From Struthio camelus (taxonomy: Eukaryota > Chordata > Aves > Struthioniformes > Struthionidae), in assembly GCF_040807025.1 (NCBI RefSeq), contig NC_090947.1, positions 9,486,001-9,550,000 of the forward strand: a DNA stretch of 64,000 nt, written 5' to 3'. The notes below the pieces were generated by a model that saw only the letters and a program-made list of their open reading frames with translations, searched no databases and was not told where the DNA came from. Made by a program: the position numbers and the translations under genes. Positions 47,251 through 57,800 of the stretch are shown one piece after another (within the stretch, counting starts at the first letter, position 1; the number at the start of each line of letters is the position of its first letter).

Positions 47251-50000
47251 TCTGTACCGTTGCGAACGTCTCAGGAGCCAGCAGCAGAGCTCACTTGGAA
47301 AAATGAGCTGCCTGGTCCGTGGCGTCGGGCAGGGTGTGGGCAGTCTGTGCCTTACATAGTTGCTTTGCTGGTCCCACACGCTGTTTGGACTTAGAATTTG
47401 ACCCAGGCTTGTCATATAACTAATTGCTGACAGTTTCTTTGCATGTAACTGGCCTGCAAGTAGGGCCAGTCTTTCTGGAGGTGATTTGACTGCTTTTGAG
47501 CCTTCCTTGAGGCCCATCAGATTGGCTGTTCCAAGTGACCATCTCCTGGATTGACTCATGACCTGATTTTAGATGAGTCTTAGCACTGCCCGGTGCCCTC
47601 AGCTCAGTGGGGGCTGGGCTGGATGCGTGCCACGGCTGCCTGGCACGCAGCATCCGCAAGTGCAGTGCCGAGGTGCTCAGCAGCACCTCATATCACTCAT
47701 TCACCTTTTTGCCAAATGCAAAGGAGGTGCCGCCTGCTATGCGGCTGGCAGGTGTGCAACAACAGCTGTTGGCTGCTTCTGGTGGCAATGTAGCCTCCTG
47801 CAGACTGCTGCTAACAAGTGTGCCGTCAACCTTAACTGGCTTCAAGTTTACTGGAGCATAACCTAAAGCATTTGCTACATAGGATTTTTGAGCTGTAGGG
47901 CTCTACTACAACGTTAACCTCCTAAGAGAGGCAACCTGGCAATCCCCTTGGTCAGGAGAAGCCCTGCTCGAGCATTTAACTTTCTGGTGTTCCTAAAAAA
48001 AAAAAAAAGGGAATTAGAACCAGGAAAACAAAGCTAATGGATGACATAGGTTAAATAAATAATAAGAAAAACATACAGGTCCCTTTTGATGGGAAGAACA
48101 GTGATAAGTGTTTCCAAGGGAATTGGATTTAGGTGGTTCTGCTGGAAGACAGACCTTCAGGGCTTTCACTATTTATAGGGTGACAGCATTTTTTTTTTTT
48201 TAATTTATTTCCCCCCCCCCCCTTAAAAAGGCATGAGGAAGATTAGACTCATAGTTAGACTACTAGAATTAAACTGTTACTTTCTTTTATTTTGCTCACA
48301 TGCTGGAGCAGCAGCCATAGGATTGCTGGGCCTTGTGAATGGCACACTCCTTTCACTTTACCCAACAGCTGAAGAGTATTTAATCTCTGCTGAGGTGACC
48401 TCTGGCTGTGTTTAGTCATAGGGCAGTACTCCCAAACTGGCAGGACACACTTTGCATATATAATAGCTACACTGCAGCCCATCAAGAGCAACGTTGGCAC
48501 CAGCAAGCCTAACCTGAGCAGCACGTGTTAGCAATCCGCACAGGCCAGCAAGTTGCTGGTGTGCTGCTGGGCTGCTGCGAGGCTCGCTGGAATCGGCAGC
48601 CCTTCCCCTTTGTGTACAGGCCTGTGTATTTTGTTTCTAAGGGAATTTTTTTTTTTTTTTTTTTTAATATGAGCACTACTTCAGAGGGAGTTTGGCAGTT
48701 GAGAGGACAGGCACTACAGCAACGGAATAAATGTCAAGAACATCTCTTCTGGATAAGGGTATAGGCGTCAAGACTGACCTGAGCAAGCGGAAGAGGACAC
48801 AAGAGCAATTGAGGCAAGAGCTCACGCACAAGGTTGCCAGGTGTGTGCACAGGCCACTTGTTTGGAGGGTGGCACAGACAGGGCTGCTGCCCCCTTCCAG
48901 GGCTGGTAGTTCCCACAGCTCGATAGTGCTGTGGCACTGCTTAGGCCTGACCGGCCTTAAAGTAAGCTGGGAAAACTACAGTTGCACCAAAGGGTGCGAC
49001 AGCACACACTGGAGCACAGGCTGCACTAATGCTTGTGCGCGATCATGGTCTGGAGCACAGCCTGGGACTGCGTCCTGCCGGGGATGCGCAGCCAGCAACC
49101 CACAGCACCTGCCCTGCCCTTGCCCACGGCCCTGTATTGGGCAGCAGCGCTGCCCGACCCCTATTTACTGCGAGTGCCCACTGCTCGCCAGCAAGGGCCT
49201 GGTGCTGAGCCAGTGCCCCCCTGCAAGGGCTGCCCCGCACACGCCGGACTCTGACGCTGCCTGCTTCGCTCGCGCTGGACCCTCGCAGGGGCAGTGCCCG
49301 GCCCGGAGGAAGCGTGAGTCAGGCCTGGCCACCCGCTCCCGACCGCGTTATCGCTGCGCTGGAATGCTGCTTCCAGGTAAGCGATCCTATCTGGTGGGAC
49401 CTGGTGTGTGCCTACACACCTAGCTAGATAGCAGAGTCCTGCACCATTAGTCACCAGTGAGCCAGCCTTAACCCCTTGCACGCCTTGCCCAGTGCTCTCC
49501 CCAAAATGAGAGAGCGAGCGCACAGCAGATGGCAACACGGACGCTTAAATCGGAGGGCAACATCCTACCTGACTCGGAGCTGTCATCTGCTCGGCCTGAT
49601 AAGTATCAAAGGGCAACTCCTCCGTGCCTGAGCTCAGTGCAGGGCGAGGACCTGATACTGCAAAATGCCAATAAAAGTTGATAGTTAATCCTCTTCTGCC
49701 AGGGAGGCGCAACCTTGAACTGTCAAGGAACTGGCCCGGCAGGGAGGGCCCAGGCCCCAGCCAGTAGTGCCAGCAGCCTCAGCACGTCCACGCTCGTCTG
49801 CAACCCCCTGGGCCACCGAGCCCAGTGCCGCTGCGGGCTCTGGGGCGCCCCGGCTGCCTGAGCCCTCCCGGCCGAGGCAGAGCTGTGCTGGGTTAATGCA
49901 CACGTAGCAAGAGCCCAGCACCACGCAAGACCCTCACGATCCCTGCTGATAAGGGACCCACGCAGCCCTCCACACATGCCTCCCCTCTCCCCCAGTGTAA
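47251..50000. other. Intergenic segment between the convergent CCNYL1 and FZD5 3' ends
   Basis: The GC content rises from about 48.5 kb. Long frames such as the 230-codon plus-strand frame at 48731-49423 lack homology or domain features and look like GC-driven chance. There are T-runs at 48190-48205 and 48647-48665. No gene is recognised. Confidence 0.6.
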
Positions 50001-51918
50001 GGTTTTAGTGCAATTTTTTTTTCATCTCATATAAGCAGGAGCAAAGAAAACAACACACACTTTTTTTTTTTTCCTCATAAATAACTAATCTCTATACATC
50101 TCTTTGAATAAAATTTCTTCAGCTTTTCACAAAATATAATACAGTTATTTAAACAAAGTTGAACAGCATTGGGAACCAAAGAGGGGAATGACTGACATGT
50201 AATTTGTCCACAGTGCACGGGGCTCCTCTCCCACCGGCTGTAACTTGGTGCTGAGAAGCCAGGCTCAAGTGCAAGTTGATTGTATCAACCTACCATTAGA
50301 TCAAGCTGAACGTCGTCTTGCATTTTTCAATAGGCAACATTTAATCTTGGATTTAAAAAAAATAAAATAAAAGCTTTACACAGTCAGTTACACTTTAAAA
50401 AAAAAAAATCTTTTGACGCAGTTTTGTTCATTGTATTGCGTGATGTGTGTGTAGCTGTATCTACAAAAGGCACTATAGAAAGAGACGAGTCCGGCGAGGC
50501 ATGGATTGGATCAGTTTGGCGTTATTTAATGCCCTGGATTACAACATGAGACTACCCACCGCGTATCTGCGCCTGCACTGCCTCACTGATGAGCACACAC
50601 CGTCCCAAACCCGTCTCAAAGGTCACTACAGCTCCAGTAGCTACACAACAGGCTAGAATACAGCTATGTACAGTTTGTAACAGAACATGGTGCAAGTCGG
50701 CCGGGGCTGCAGCACCGCAGCGCTGCCGGTGCGGCGAGCCCTGTCGCAAGAGCGCGGACACATGCGGCTGTGAAGTTATTGCAGGGCCCTACATCCCTAC
50801 GCGCCGGCGGGTCTGGCCGGCGCGCCGCCGAGACGCTCGCGCAGCGGCTGGGCAGCACCTTGCTCAGCAGCCCCTCGCGCCCCGGGCTTTGGTTATAAAA
50901 CCGAGGCGGCCGAGGGCGCCGGGAGCGAGCCCGGCTCCTTGCAGCCCTGCCGGCAGCAGAGCTGGCCGCCGCGCGCTGCCGCTCAAGCGGCCGGGTCACG
51001 GTGCCGCTCTCGAAACGGGGCAAAAGGGACTTAAGCGTGCTCGCTGGGAGGTTACGTACGCGAGCACCGTGGCGGGGGAGGGAGGGAAACTCAGGTGCTT
51101 TCCGGGAAGGCTGAGGGCAGGCGCAGCGCACGAGCCGTCAGCACCCGAGCCCCCTCCTCAGCTGCCGCTCAGCGAACTTAGCCCGGGCCCCTCCGCGTCC
51201 TGCTTCCCGCAACCCAGCGGTCACCATGCCTTAACGGTCACCATGCCTTAACGTTATGCACCGACTCTGCCAGTGCTCGGCTGCTGCCAAACCCCGGGGA
51301 AGCAAAAAACAGGCTGGCGGAGCTGGAGCAGAGGGAGCACGAGCGCTCGGCTGCGTTTCCCCGAGTTAACTGCTGGCTCTCGAACCGAGCGCTGCCTCTC
51401 ACGGAGGCACGTCTTCGAAAAAAGCACCAAGAGCTGCTGAAGCCGGCCGGCTGACAAACCTCGCTGACTTCCAGCCGAGACGGCAGCCTGCTTCGGAAAG
51501 CCCCCCGCAAACGCACACGCGCTGCCCAGCTCAGAAACGCAGCGCCACGCCGGCTGCGCCCCGCTCAGCCTCGCGCCGGTGCCGCGCACCGGCCCCGAAC
51601 GCCGCGCCGCCCGGGCAGACAGCCGCCACGTCCGCTTGCGCTCAGCTCGGGGGCGACGCCGGCGAGGAGCTGGGCCGGCACAGCCCAGCCCCCTCTCCCG
51701 CAGCCCCGGGGACCTCCGGCGGGGGCTGATCCCCGCGCGGCGCCCGGGCTCGCGTAACTCCCCGCACGCAGCTTGGCTAACAGGCGCCGGCACTCTGCCC
51801 GCTCCGCTCCCGTCACCGGCTCCGGACACCGGGCCCCGCGGCCACCCCCCTCCTCCCCGGCGCGGGGCCTCTCCAACCCTCCCCTCCCGGCGGCGGGGCT
51901 GACAGCGGCTCCCTCCCG
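50000..51918 (-). other. FZD5: Probable FZD5 3' UTR
   Basis: This is the sequence 3' of the FZD5 stop. The first 1.2 kb is GC-rich. The distal part (about 50000-50460) is AT-rich with UTR-like minus-strand sequence. An ATTAAA hexamer on the minus strand at 50345-50340 is one possible poly(A) signal, but no AATAAA was found, so the end is uncertain. Long frames here, such as the 464-codon one overlapping FZD5, are shadows. Confidence 0.5.
51218..51251. repeat. Exact 17-bp tandem duplication in the FZD5 3' region
   Basis: CGGTCACCATGCCTTAA is present twice head to tail (51218-51234 and 51235-51251). It could be a recent slippage product or an assembly artefact. Confidence 0.95.
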
Positions 51919-53688
51919 TCACACGTGGGACAACGGGACCTGCTTGTGGTAGGGGGCCAGGCTGGGCAGCGCCGTCCTGCCCACCAGCGCGGGGCTGGCC
52001 TCGCCGCACACGGAGGCGCCCGCGGGCTTCCTGGCCCGGCAGCAGCGGGCCGTGAAGCGCCTCCAGGACTCCAGGGTCTTGCCGGACCAGATCCAGACGC
52101 CGGAGGTGATGCCCACCACAAGGCACATGAAGTACTTGAGCATGAAGATGGCGTAGTCGGGCTTGGGGCGGTGGGGGTCCCCCGGGCAGGAGCAGTTCTG
52201 CGCCCGCTCCCAGGCCTCCCGGTTGTGCTGCTCGTAGATGTAGCAGGCGATGACGATGGTGGCCGGCACGGTGTAGAGCACGGTGAAGATGCCGATGCGG
52301 ATCATCAGCTTCTCCAGCTTGTCCGTCTTGGTGCCGCCCTGCTTGATCACGCTGCGGATGCGAAACAGTGAGACGAAGCCGGCCAGCAGGAAGAGGCTGC
52401 CGGTGAAGAGATAAACCACCAGCGGCGCCAGCACGAAGCCCCGCAGGTTCTCCAGGCTCTGGTTGCCCACGTAGCAAACCCCGGCCACTGGGTCGCCGTC
52501 CACAGAGCTGAGGGCCAGCACAGCGATGGACTTGGCGCTGGGGATGAGCCAGGCGGCCAGGTGGAAGTACTGCGCGTAGCCGGCGATGGCCTCGTTGCCC
52601 CACTTCATGCCGGCAGCCAGGAACCAGGTGAGGGACAGGATGACCCACCAGATGGAGCTGGCCATGCCAAAGAAGTAGAGGAGGAGGAAGACCACAGTGC
52701 AGAGCGCGGGGCCTGTGGTCTCATAGTGGACGTGGTGGTGCTCGGGGTTGCAGGCCACGCTGGCGTGCCCTGCCACCAGCCGCACGATGTAGCCCACAGA
52801 GACGAAGAGGTAGCAGGCGGAGAGGAAGATGATGGGGCGCTCGGGGTACTTGAAGCGCTCCATGTCGATGAGGAAGGTGGCCACGGTGGTGGAGGTGGAG
52901 AGGAAGCAGAGGATGGACCAGAGGCCGATCCAGAAGGTGGCAAAGGTCTTCTCGTCCTGCGTGAAGTAGGGCTGGTAGCAGGGGATGGCACAGTTGGGCA
53001 CCTGCCCCGTGCGGATGCGGTTGTAGAGCGGGTGGGACTCCTTGGAGATGGGCACCAGGGGCGCCTTGCACTTGCACGTCCGGCCGCAGTCCGGCCCCGA
53101 CGGGCGCTGCCCGCTCAGCGGCGTCAGGTTTTTACCCGTGTCCTTGGCGGGGCGCGTGGGCTTCCCGGCGAGAGGTGGCGAGGTGGTGGCCTCGGTGCGG
53201 TTGTAGCCCATGCACAGCACCTCCGAGTCGCCCAGCACGGGCAGGCGGTCGCAGCTCATGCGCTCGGGCCAGGCGAAGCCGTACTGCTGCATGATGGGCG
53301 AGCAGCCGGCCTTGGCCCGCTCGCAGACGGAGCGGCAGGGCGGCAGCGGCTTGGCGTAGTCGGGCAGGCAGATGGGGGTGTACATGCTGCAGAGGAAGAA
53401 GCGCAGGTCCGGCGAGCACTGGATCTCCACCAGCGGCCAGAACTGGTGCACCTCCAGCCCGGCCTCGTCCTGCGTGTCGTGGTTGAACTGGTTGGGCATG
53501 TAGGTCAGGTTGTAGCCGATGCCCTTGCACATGGGCACCGTGATCTCCTGGCAGGCCGGCGCCTTGGAGCCGGCGCGCCCGGCCGCCGGCAGCCCCAGCA
53601 GCAGCGGCAGCCCCAGACCCAGCAGCAGCGCCGGCACCGGCAGCCCCGCGCCGCCGCCGCCGCCGCCGCCGCCGCCGGGGCTGCCCAT
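51919..53688 (-). CDS. FZD5: FZD5, Frizzled-5 Wnt receptor (single coding exon)
   Basis: 589 residues (human 585), uninterrupted. The start at 53688 has a GCCATGG Kozak context and yields a signal peptide with a leucine-rich core (residues about 16-35). The cysteine-rich Wnt-binding domain carries its ten cysteines at C46, C54, C91, C100, C107, C118, C122, C129, C146 and C159. N-glycosylation sequons lie at N60, N163 and N187. Seven membrane segments fall near 250-274, 285-306, 329-352, 376-393, 416-442, 463-486 and 514-534. The Dishevelled-binding KTxxxW motif is at K537-W542 (KTLESW). The C-terminus HKQVPLSHV is a PDZ ligand as in mammalian FZD5; FZD8 is the closest alternative but lacks this tail. 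The receptor binds Wnts with LRP5/6 at the plasma membrane and is important in eye and neural development. The frame stays open to an upstream ATG at 54327, probably by chance in GC-rich leader. Confidence 0.98.
   Translation of the reverse strand: MGSPGGGGGGGGGAGLPVPALLLGLGLPLLLGLPAAGRAGSKAPACQEITVPMCKGIGYNLTYMPNQFNHDTQDEAGLEVHQFWPLVEIQCSPDLRFFLCSMYTPICLPDYAKPLPPCRSVCERAKAGCSPIMQQYGFAWPERMSCDRLPVLGDSEVLCMGYNRTEATTSPPLAGKPTRPAKDTGKNLTPLSGQRPSGPDCGRTCKCKAPLVPISKESHPLYNRIRTGQVPNCAIPCYQPYFTQDEKTFATFWIGLWSILCFLSTSTTVATFLIDMERFKYPERPIIFLSACYLFVSVGYIVRLVAGHASVACNPEHHHVHYETTGPALCTVVFLLLYFFGMASSIWWVILSLTWFLAAGMKWGNEAIAGYAQYFHLAAWLIPSAKSIAVLALSSVDGDPVAGVCYVGNQSLENLRGFVLAPLVVYLFTGSLFLLAGFVSLFRIRSVIKQGGTKTDKLEKLMIRIGIFTVLYTVPATIVIACYIYEQHNREAWERAQNCSCPGDPHRPKPDYAIFMLKYFMCLVVGITSGVWIWSGKTLESWRRFTARCCRARKPAGASVCGEASPALVGRTALPSLAPYHKQVPLSHV
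53650..53676 (-). repeat. FZD5: GCC/GGC triplet run encoding nine glycines in the FZD5 signal peptide
   Basis: Residues 5-13 are consecutive glycines encoded by a GGC tract, and the flanking GC triplets make it prone to slippage. It accounts for part of the length difference from human FZD5. Confidence 0.9.
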
Positions 53689-54140
53689 GGCCGCGCCCGC
53701 CCTACGGCCGCCGCCGCCGCATGCCGCCCGCACCCCGCACACCTGCCGCCGGCCCCGCCGCCGCCGCCGCCGCCACCGGCCCCGCCGCCGCCACCTGCGC
53801 TCTGGGGCGGGCGGGCGGCCCAGCGCCGCCCCCGGCCCCCGGCCCCGCCCCCGGCCCTCCGGCCCCGCCCCCGGCCCCGCCCCCGGCCGGCCGGGAGCTC
53901 CCGGCTCCTCCGGCCCCGCCCCGCCGCGCGCTGCCGGTGCGGAGCTGCAGCCAAGGGGGCGAGGAAGCCGCGCGTCCCTCTCGCCGGAGCCCCGACCTCC
54001 AGCTCCCCCCGGCGGGGACGGCGCGGGGCGAGGAGCCCAGCGGAAAGCAGTCGCGCGCAGCTCCATCGCCGCTTTCCGCTGCTTATCCGAACTACAGCCG
54101 AGAGCGGAGGGCGGCCTCTTTGTTGTCGTCATTGCTGTGC
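53689..54140 (-). promoter_or_regulatory. FZD5: FZD5 GC-rich 5' leader and CpG-island promoter region
   Basis: CpG-dense sequence with many GGGGC-type GC boxes (mostly 53820-53900) lies upstream of the FZD5 ATG. On the minus strand a pyrimidine-containing stretch ending GCACAG near 54137 resembles a splice acceptor, which could mark an upstream non-coding exon as in mammals. The transcription start is not determined. Confidence 0.5.
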
Positions 54141-55890
54141 AATTAGGAAATGCTGATGAAGCTCCGCAAGAGCAGAAATTCTCATTTTTGCTGGTATTTC
54201 TCTTTTTTAAAAAAAAACAAACCCTTGGTTTGATTTGACACGCAGTGGGGAACAGGCATGTAGGTGGGCAGGGGGAAGAGAAGAAGGGGAAAACGAGGCA
54301 GCTCTCCGCTTCAGCTAATCTATCCACTGCTGCCGCCTGGTCCAGGATTCACCAGTCCTCCAGACGTATCTAATTCTTAGAGCCTGGCTGTAAATAATGC
54401 TGCATTTGCTACACGGGGGACACATAAAATCCAATTAAGAGCCAGGTAGACATCTGTTGGCTTGCTCTGCGCTTCTGTTTCCTTTTTGCTGTTGTGAATA
54501 CGTAGCAGAGCAACCAGAACAGGATTAAAGACGGTCTAAGTGCAAGTACAGCCAGCTGATACGCTTGTTATTTATCTCTGTGGTGCTGTAGGAGAGCACA
54601 GTGTTTTATGTGCGTACAGAACCAGCCGCAACGGTGCTGCTGAACGAAACCCTACCACGCCGAGCCCTGGAGAGACGAAAGACAAAGCGTTTCCCTTCCC
54701 TAAGAACTCACTGATCACTGTCTATGAATGCCACAAATTAATAGGAAATTGCTTTACCTTTAGTCCCCGTGCAGAAGGTGTTAGTGCAGCTCCACCGTAC
54801 CAGACGGCTCCGCCGGGGAGTCCTGCTTGTCCCTCTCGCGGCTCCAGCCGGGGGATCCGGGCACGGGCTGACGATACGTGTTCCCGCAGATATCCCTTCA
54901 TCCCTTCCCATGGTGTGTTTTTCAGCTGGGACGGAGTGGCCCCTGGCAGGAAGAGAAAGTAACAGGGTGGTAAATGTTTCTGCCTTTCGTTCTTTCTCTA
55001 AGCAGCCTGCAGTCTTCACCTGGATAAACGGCCTTTGCGAAAGGTACTGTGACTTTTGAAACACTTCAAAAGGCTGCTCAAATCCAACCTAAATTCAACA
55101 GGCGCTGGGGTGAACATCTTCCTGCGTGTCCAAATGATTTAAAAGCCGCTGGCTGGCGATGGTGATTTAGGTCACTTCTCACCATGGACGCCTAGTTCAA
55201 ATCCCCTTGAAAATCCTGAACTGCATCAACATACGCTTTGTTTTTTACATATATATACCCATATAATTACACACCTTAAAATACTGTGGGAAAACAAAAC
55301 CATACCAAATTGTAGCCATGTTCAAAGCTAAAAGCTACGCGGACCTACACAGTCTGAATAAATTAATGCAAAATATAATTTCTAACAGTGACGCAAACTT
55401 TAGCAACTGATATGAGCGCAGCAGTTTGCAAAACGCTACTGAAAGTACAGATAAATAATACTAAAGTAAAATCAGGAAGAAACTCTGCATTGGAAACTCA
55501 TCTTGCTGGACTTGTCAGTTATTACTTAACATTATTTGTATATATATCTGCATGTAACGTCGGTAGCGCCTATCATCGGCCTCGCACCAGGCCTGGGACC
55601 CCTTCCCGCCAGCCCAGGGAAGGGGGGTCGGTGTCCTGCAGCGCACGCGGGGAGCGTCAGGGCCGCTCCGAAGGTGCGCGAGGAGGTGGCGAGGCCGAGG
55701 GACGCCCCTTCCCCCTGCACGGCCCCGGCGGCAGCGACAGCTACGCGCTGCTCTTGAAACCTCCTCGCTCTGATTCGCACAAGGCCAACATAAGGAGAAA
55801 GGAGGTAGTGAACTTTACATTTGATTTTCGCGGTGGGTATATTGCAGCCTGAAACTTTAGATGCGTCGCTTTTGAAACATCATGTGCCTG

Positions 55891-55893
55891 TTT

Positions 55894-55925
<32 letters not shown>

Positions 55926-55943
55926 TCCTTCTTTTTTTTTTTT
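55891..55943. repeat. (TTTC)n microsatellite with adjoining T run
   Basis: About nine TTTC units are followed by CCTTC and a T run. Confidence 0.95.
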
Positions 55944-55944
55944 A

Positions 55945-56270
55945 ACATCAGCCCTTGAAAAGAAAACAGTCCCCATAGTGCAGTTGACATGATAAATTAG
56001 TGTGGCCCTGGCAAAGCCCTCACTCTTCATTGGGCAAATACTTATTTATGGACTTTCAAATTGTAGCTTATGTAACAACATGGTGAGTGACTTTCAAAAA
56101 ACCTCCACCATTTATTGACCTGATAGAGCCTAATGGGTCCTTCAGAGCAATTAGGATTTATTGTGTTAGCGTCTATTGTGTATAGAGACCATTTAAAAAA
56201 CATGTGTTATTTACCTAGAAGGCAGTAATGACTGTTTAAGTACATATAGATAGAGGGTTTCTGAAATGGT
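55945..56270. promoter_or_regulatory. Candidate conserved non-coding element upstream of FZD5
   Basis: This is an AT-rich, low-repeat block about 2.3 kb upstream of the FZD5 start. It contains homeodomain-type cores (CAATTAGG near 56149, TAATGG near 56130) and TTATTTATGG/ATTTATTG-like sites. The composition resembles deeply conserved enhancers, but conservation cannot be measured here. Confidence 0.3.
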
Positions 56271-57649
56271 TGCTGCTCTATATATTGCAAAGAAGTTACT
56301 CCACATATTTTTCAGAGTTAAATACTTTGCTCCACTGGCATTTCCAAGCAGGGTGATTGGCCTGAACATACGTTTGTATGCTTACGGCTATCCGTGAATT
56401 TGAGCTCTCAGGAAAGCTGCCAAATGAGCAACCCTGAAGCATGAAATCTGAGAGATTTTTCTTGACCACAGGCCCAGTGCTGGCCCCTCTGGTGGTCTGA
56501 ACAGCACAGGCTATTTCCCAGCCCAGAGCGCAGTGCACTTCCCACGGGCCACGGCGTTTTGGCCTGTCTGAGCCAAACGTCCAGCCAAAAGGACCTTAAC
56601 AGCGATGAAGCAATGGTTTTCACCACGGCACAACCAGCCCACAGCTTCGGTGCGAGGTGGCCCTTCAGCCCTTTCCCTGCGACCTCCTGCGAGCCAGCAT
56701 GCAAAAATACAAAGGTTGGCTCCCGAATGCTGGCATGCGTTTGCCAAGTTAACCTACGCCCGGCTCGCCAGCAGGCTCGGATGAGCACAGCCGCGCTGTT
56801 TGGCCAAGATCCACACTGACTTACACAACGGCCAGTCTGACTACGAGAGCAGAGCGAAACCAAACCCCCACTCATGGGCAGGAGCAATCAAACTCCTCTA
56901 TGAAATAACAATAATATAGGCTAATTATTGCCAACGCTCTTTTGATCAATGCCATCTTTAAGTAAATATTTTCTTTTTTTGCCTTCTCCATTGCCATGAG
57001 ATACTATCAGGGTAAGACTGCTCAAAGCAGCTCAGCTCTGGCACAACGCTTTCGTTACCATGCCTCAAACCAAAATGTTTGCAAACTTGTTTCTATTTGT
57101 TTGCTTTGCACCCAAATTTAAATAAAATCTGTAAGTACGCAGTATGTAAGTACTTCCAAGGGAGAAAGTACTAAGCAGTTTTCTAACCTAGCAGAGAGAG
57201 GCAGACTATAGGAACCTCTGGCTGAAAATGCAACGCCAAATACTTTAGAGTTAGGACGCAAATTTCTAACAGTCAACGTGAAAAATCCCCTGGAGAAAAT
57301 ACTCAAGCAACTCAAGCAATGCTCAAGCAATTGGAGCTGGCTGAAACTCGGAATTTCTGCTTTATGGAAAATTCCAACATTAAAAAACAAAGCAAAACAC
57401 ACCTTTGTGCCAAATAGGGCAAGTTGCCCGTGTTTCTGAGAAAACCTGTAGCATCAGGAAAAGCTAGGAGGCTTCCTGCCATGTAACGGAAAAGGCCTGG
57501 AAGCCGTTCTGCCCCGGGAGGACCAGAGGGGATCCTAGAGCTAGGGAGAGCGAAAGCCTGGGGTTCCTGGAGCTGGTCGGGAAACCAGGCAGCTTGCAGC
57601 CAGCAAGCAGCCTGATGAGCGCCTGTCCATTAGACCTGCCTTGATCGCC

Positions 57650-57800
57650 AAGAAAGTCAGGCAGTCAAAACAGGCACGTGTCCAAGAAATAGCCTGTCTG
57701 TGCTGACCTGGCACCTCACAAAGAAATCGCTATCATTTTGAACATCTGCAGTCACGTGTGGTCCCTTCTGGCCTCAAAAATCTATGAATCTATGAAACCG
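57650..57800 (+). mobile_element. Old CR1-like LINE tail
   Basis: GTCCCTTCTGGCCTCAAAAATC followed by TATGAATCTATGAA resembles the 3' end of ancient CR1 families with TCTATGAA terminal repeats. The 5' part (from about 57650) is only faintly similar, so the left edge is approximate. Confidence 0.5.

Noticed and set aside
48731-49423. 230-codon plus-strand frame between CCNYL1 and FZD5
   Set aside because: It has Cys/Arg/Pro-rich chance composition with no motif, no recognisable promoter and no family similarity.
51254-52648. 464-codon minus-strand frame overlapping the FZD5 end
   Set aside because: It is an alternate frame of FZD5 and its GC-rich 3' UTR.
52561-54156. 531-codon plus-strand open frame
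   Set aside because: It is antisense to FZD5. High GC third positions suppress stops, and its sequence is Ala/Pro/Gly/Arg-rich without homology.
53689-54327. N-terminal 213-codon extension of FZD5 from an upstream in-frame ATG
   Set aside because: The extension is low-complexity and precedes a good signal peptide. The Frizzled family begins at the 53688 ATG. It is probably untranslated leader or promoter.
56408-56887. 159-codon minus-strand frame upstream of FZD5
   Set aside because: It has no recognisable domain, no splice or promoter support and ordinary composition, and is consistent with chance.
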